From contig DASUWY010000053.1 of the NCBI GenBank assembly GCA_036378175.1, forward strand, positions 1 through 51,859: a stretch of 51,859 bases of DNA, written 5' to 3'. A model generated the notes under the pieces. The model did no database searches, had not been told where the DNA came from, and saw only the letters and a program-made list of their open reading frames with translations. The stretch comes from Thermoleophilaceae bacterium. Its GTDB lineage: Bacteria > Actinomycetota > Thermoleophilia > Solirubrobacterales > Thermoleophilaceae. The stretch's first letter is position 1, and every line of letters starts with the position of its first letter. Below, piece after piece: positions 49,199 through 51,859 of this stretch. The position numbers and the translations under genes are program-made.

Positions 49199-50181
49199 CC
49201 TGAGGACTCACGCGCGTATTGCGGGACGCGGAAGTGCTGGAGCTCGTGCTCGGCCAGCAGTGCCGCGCCCAAGACTCCCGCCTTAGCGCCGTGCCGCGCC
49301 AGGCGGATCGTCGTCTCTCGGCCGGCACCGGGCACGACATAGCCGAGCGCCGTCCGCCGGGCCGGCTCGAGCAGCAGGTCGCCCGCCCTTGCCGCGCCAC
49401 CGCCGATGACGACCTCGTTGGGATCGAACGTGTTGATCGCGTTCGCCACGCCGATGCCCAGTCGCTCACCCCAGAGCTCGATTATGCGTGCGGCCCCCAC
49501 GTCGCCGGCGCGTGCGCAGCGCACGACGTCGGGGCCAAGCACGGGCTCGCCTGCAGCTCGCCGTCGCCCGAGCCCAGAGTCCGCATCAGCGGCAGCGGCA
49601 CTCGCAGCCAGCCGGTCCAGCGCCTGCCCTGCGGCCAAGCGCTCAAGCGATCCTGGCTGCGGAAAGTTGACTGGCGCGGGTACGGCGTCGACGAGATTCA
49701 GGCCAATGAGTGTGTGGCCGAGCTCCCCAGCGCCACCCGTCGCGCCTCGGTAGATGCGACCGCCCAGTATGAGGCCGCCCCCCACCCCGGTCCCGACGGT
49801 GAGCATGACCAGGTTGAGCGACACGATCGAGAACTCATGGTCATGTGCTTCGGCAAGTGCTGCCACCGTCGCATCGTTGTCGACGAACACGGGCACACCG
49901 AGACGCTCCTCCAGTACACGGCGCAGCGGAATGTCGGCAAGCGGCAGGTTGACGGAGGCGACAACCCGCCCGCTCTCGAATTCGACAACCGACGGGACCC
50001 CGATCCCCACTCCGTCCAACTGACCGCAGCGGAGCCTCTCGACCATGGCCACCAGCTGGTCGAGCAGCGCGGCAGAACTCGATTGCTCCGTAGGCTCGAC
50101 CACCACCGCGCTCAGCTCACTCTCATGCAGCGAGCCCGCCGCAACCTTGGTGCCTCCGAGATCGACCCCGACGACCATCAC
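49195..50181 (-). CDS. ROK-family sugar kinase (glucokinase-like), zinc motif lost
   Basis: 328 aa from the ATG at 50181. ATP loop D-L-G-G-T-K near residue 7, catalytic V-D-N-D-A-T-V-A-A-L near 101 and G-A-G-E-L-G-H near 151. The zinc-binding C-x-C-G-x2-G-C segment that normally follows reads V-N-F-P-Q-P-G-S-L-E-R-L, with no cysteine. Probably phosphorylates glucose or a related hexose to feed zwf. The stop overlaps the phosphatase start. Loss of zinc ligands is unusual for a ROK glucokinase and makes the substrate less certain. Confidence 0.9.
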   Translation of the reverse strand: MMVVGVDLGGTKVAAGSLHESELSAVVVEPTEQSSSAALLDQLVAMVERLRCGQLDGVGIGVPSVVEFESGRVVASVNLPLADIPLRRVLEERLGVPVFVDNDATVAALAEAHDHEFSIVSLNLVMLTVGTGVGGGLILGGRIYRGATGGAGELGHTLIGLNLVDAVPAPVNFPQPGSLERLAAGQALDRLAASAAAADADSGLGRRRAAGEPVLGPDVVRCARAGDVGAARIIELWGERLGIGVANAINTFDPNEVVIGGGAARAGDLLLEPARRTALGYVVPGAGRETTIRLARHGAKAGVLGAALLAEHELQHFRVPQYARESSG

Positions 50182-50241
50182 GGCAGCCGGCGGGCGTGCT
50201 TAGCCTCCATCCCGCAGAGAATGCGGCCGGCACCGGTCAGT

Positions 50242-50256
50242 CACAACACCGTTGTG
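50242..50256. promoter_or_regulatory. Small inverted repeat upstream of ROK gene
   Basis: CACAAC and GTTGTG at 50242-50247 and 50251-50256 flank a three-base loop, about 60 bases upstream of the ROK start. The rest of the 240-bp gap shows nothing else that I can support. Confidence 0.3.
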
Positions 50257-50425
50257 CGAGGGCACGATCCCTACGGCCGATCAGTTGGCTAGGGACTGGA
50301 CCGCCTCCAGCGTCCGGACTAGGGAGTCGCCCGAGGGGCTCACGGATGCGAGTGCGGCCGGGCGGCCGGACACTGCCCGTATGACCCGTTCACTTCACCG
50401 CTTTCCTGACGAACGGCAGGCCGCC

Positions 50426-50665
50426 ATGTGTGACCACCTGCACGACACCACCTCCCGGTATGACGCCGCAGAGAAGTTGCTGACCTTTCTTCGCGTCTGC
50501 CGGACCTGCGGCATCGAGCAGGTCGTCGAGACACTCGAGTACGAGCCCAGGCCAATCCGGACGGCTGGCGGAGCGGCGCCCCGGCTCGCTGTCCTCCCGG
50601 TGGAATCGTCGATACCGCCTGACACGACGCTGGACGAGTGGCGCTACCGGAAGCTGGCCGCGTGA
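50426..50665 (+). CDS. Small cysteine-containing protein
   Basis: 79 aa from the ATG at 50426 (ATG at 50381 also in frame). Begins M-C-D-H-L-H and has C-R-T-C-G-I near residue 35, giving a possible C/H zinc site, a ribbon-like pattern. The remainder is short beta strands and a Pro-rich link. It precedes the four-helix metal protein by 37 bases on the same strand. Function unknown. Confidence 0.6.
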   Translation: MCDHLHDTTSRYDAAEKLLTFLRVCRTCGIEQVVETLEYEPRPIRTAGGAAPRLAVLPVESSIPPDTTLDEWRYRKLAA

Positions 50666-50702
50666 TCGGGAGCCCCAAGAACGACACGAAGGAGACGAGG
50701 AC

Positions 50703-51104
50703 GTGACGGTTAGAGAAATCATCGCTCGGCATCCGCGGGCGGTCAGCCTGGATCGCGACCTGCTGTTGCGCTGTATTGACGAGTGCTTCGACTGTTCTGC
50801 CACGTGTACCGCCTGCGCCGACGCCTGCCTTGGCGAGCCGGACGTGCCAGAGCTGATCCGGTGCATCCGGCTCAATCTCGACTGCGCCGATATCTGCGAC
50901 AGCGTCGGCCGCGTCGTGACGCGCCAGACCGAGCCCGACATCGGCGTCGTCCGGGCCACGCTCGAGGCCTGCGTGGTCACCTGTAGTGCGTGCGCCGAGG
51001 AGTGCGAGCGCCACGCCGCCCACCACGACCACTGCCGCGTCTGCGCGGAAGTTTGCCGCCGCTGCGAGCAGGCTTGTAGCGATCTGCTCGCGTCGATGGG
51101 CTAA
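50703..51104 (+). CDS. Four-helix-bundle metal (copper) binding protein
   Basis: 133 aa from the GTG at 50703. Eighteen cysteines are spread along four predicted helices in C-x3-C, C-x2-C and single patterns (for example E-C-F-D-C-S-A-T-C-T-A-C-A-D-A-C and C-R-V-C-A-E-V-C-R-R-C). DUF326/Csp-like bundles line the helix core with cysteines and store Cu(I). There is no signal peptide, so it would be cytoplasmic. Several His lie near residues 105-112 (A-H-H-D-H-C). Confidence 0.88.
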   Translation: MTVREIIARHPRAVSLDRDLLLRCIDECFDCSATCTACADACLGEPDVPELIRCIRLNLDCADICDSVGRVVTRQTEPDIGVVRATLEACVVTCSACAEECERHAAHHDHCRVCAEVCRRCEQACSDLLASMG

Positions 51105-51237
51105 GCCGGAAGCGCGGCGAGCCGAGCCTGGGGCGCACTGCGCCGCCATTGCTCACCGCCGCGCAAGCTCCCGTCGTTATCGCGACATCGGCGGGACCTA
51201 TCTACAGCGGCCGTGCGATTGGCGAAGGTTGTCCAGG

Positions 51238-51859
51238 ATGTCTGTCCCCCTCAGCACCGAGGCGAGGAAGAAGCCGTTCCGGCGAGCGACGCTGTCGACA
51301 GGCGTGGCGTTTTGGGCGGCGGCCATGATCGCGTTCTTGGGCTTTGCCGCGAACACGGCAGCCTCGCCCTTGTACCGGATCTACCAGGCGGAGTTCGGCT
51401 TCTCGGCAACCACGCTCACCCTCCTGTTTGCTGTCTACATCGTCGTCCTGCTGCTCACGCTTCTTGTCCTCGGCTCGCTATCTGATTACGTCGGTCGCAG
51501 GCGGGTGATGCTCGCGGGCCTGGCCGCCGGTGCCCTCGCGTGCGGCCTGTTCCTGCTCGCGCACGGGATCGGGCTGCTGTTCTGCGCCCGGGCGCTGCAG
51601 GGTGTGGCCGTCGGCCTGATCGCCGGCGCGGCCAGCGCGGCACTGCTCGATCTGCGACCAGACAGCCGCGCTACGCCGGTGGTCTCCAGCGCCGCGCCCA
51701 CAGGCGGACAGGCGCTCGGCGCAATCGGAGCCAGCGTGCTGGCCCAGTACGCCGTGGCGCCGACCCGCTTGGTCTGGTGGCTGCTCCTCGCGGCCTTCGT
51801 CACAGGTGCCGTTGCTGTGCTTGCCATGCCCGAGCCCGGCGAGCTCCGTCCAGGCGTTG
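51238..51859 (+). CDS. MFS transporter, N-terminal part
   Basis: The frame from the ATG at 51238 runs off the end of the window, so only about 207 residues are seen. At least five membrane segments; the loop 2-3 motif reads G-S-L-S-D-Y-V-G-R-R-R near residue 82, and a second segment has L-Q-G-V-A-V-G-L. Twelve-helix drug or sugar type is likely. No ribosome site stands out. Substrate unknown. Confidence 0.85.
   Translation, partial: MSVPLSTEARKKPFRRATLSTGVAFWAAAMIAFLGFAANTAASPLYRIYQAEFGFSATTLTLLFAVYIVVLLLTLLVLGSLSDYVGRRRVMLAGLAAGALACGLFLLAHGIGLLFCARALQGVAVGLIAGAASAALLDLRPDSRATPVVSSAAPTGGQALGAIGASVLAQYAVAPTRLVWWLLLAAFVTGAVAVLAMPEPGELRPGV

Overview
The window is about 52 kb of very GC-rich DNA with tightly packed, often 1-4 bp overlapping genes, GTG and TTG starts, and several genes that appear to be leaderless. 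Gene content points to a high-GC Gram-positive actinobacterium: lutABC, arabinan-precursor genes of the DprE1/DprE2/UbiA type, OpcA next to Zwf, a very large LuxR-type ATPase regulator and MpsC-family proteins. My best guess is class Thermoleophilia (Solirubrobacterales-like). That placement is inferred from gene content only.

Layout. 0-3.4 kb: end of lutA, then lutB and lutC (lactate oxidation), followed by a TIM-barrel protein of unknown role. 3.4-8.4 kb: an alpha/beta hydrolase-nucleotide cyclase fusion, two DUF899 thioredoxin-like paralogues placed tail to tail, an ArsR regulator with an SRPBCC partner, a DUF2182 membrane protein and a peroxiredoxin-like protein. 8.4-12.8 kb: a four-gene minus-strand operon of a membrane-anchored phosphodiester-glycosidase-like protein, UbiA, DprE1 and DprE2, which would make polyprenyl-phosphoryl arabinose; an FkbM methyltransferase diverges from it. 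13.7-20 kb: a hydrolase lacking its catalytic histidine, a two-component system, a secreted protein, a DUF1232 protein, a decayed pfkB kinase and a UbiB/ABC1 kinase. 19.9-24.5 kb: ArsR plus SRPBCC genes and a sulfide/persulfide module (ArsR-rhodanese fusion, metallo-beta-lactamase-fold enzyme, MFS exporter).

24.5-30 kb is a looser accessory stretch: cold-shock protein, a heptad-repeat protein, two convergent MpsC-family proteins, small proteins, a cupin/MarR pair and a gene-poor zone. It is bounded by a pair of imperfect 32-bp direct repeats, and the right copy lies about 0.1 kb from a 3' fragment of a tRNA-Thr gene, so past integration is plausible. 30-37 kb carries redox and stress genes (DsbA-like, MsrA, aldo/keto reductase, DUF302), a large LuxR regulator and a TetR regulator.

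37.2-50.2 kb is a sugar-oxidation module: transaldolase, glucose-6-phosphate isomerase, a short probably NAD-type 6-phosphogluconate dehydrogenase, OpcA, glucose-6-phosphate dehydrogenase, a sugar-porter MFS protein, transketolase, NDH-2, a histidine phosphatase and a ROK sugar kinase. Together these could import and phosphorylate a hexose, run it through a cyclic oxidative pentose phosphate pathway and return the NADH to the quinone pool. Lactonase, pentose isomerase and epimerase are not in the window. The right end holds a small cysteine protein, an 18-cysteine four-helix-bundle metal protein and the start of an MFS transporter.

The strongest leads are the UbiA-DprE1-DprE2 operon with its phosphodiester-glycosidase partner, the compact PPP/NDH-2 module, and the repeat- and tRNA-fragment-bounded accessory segment.
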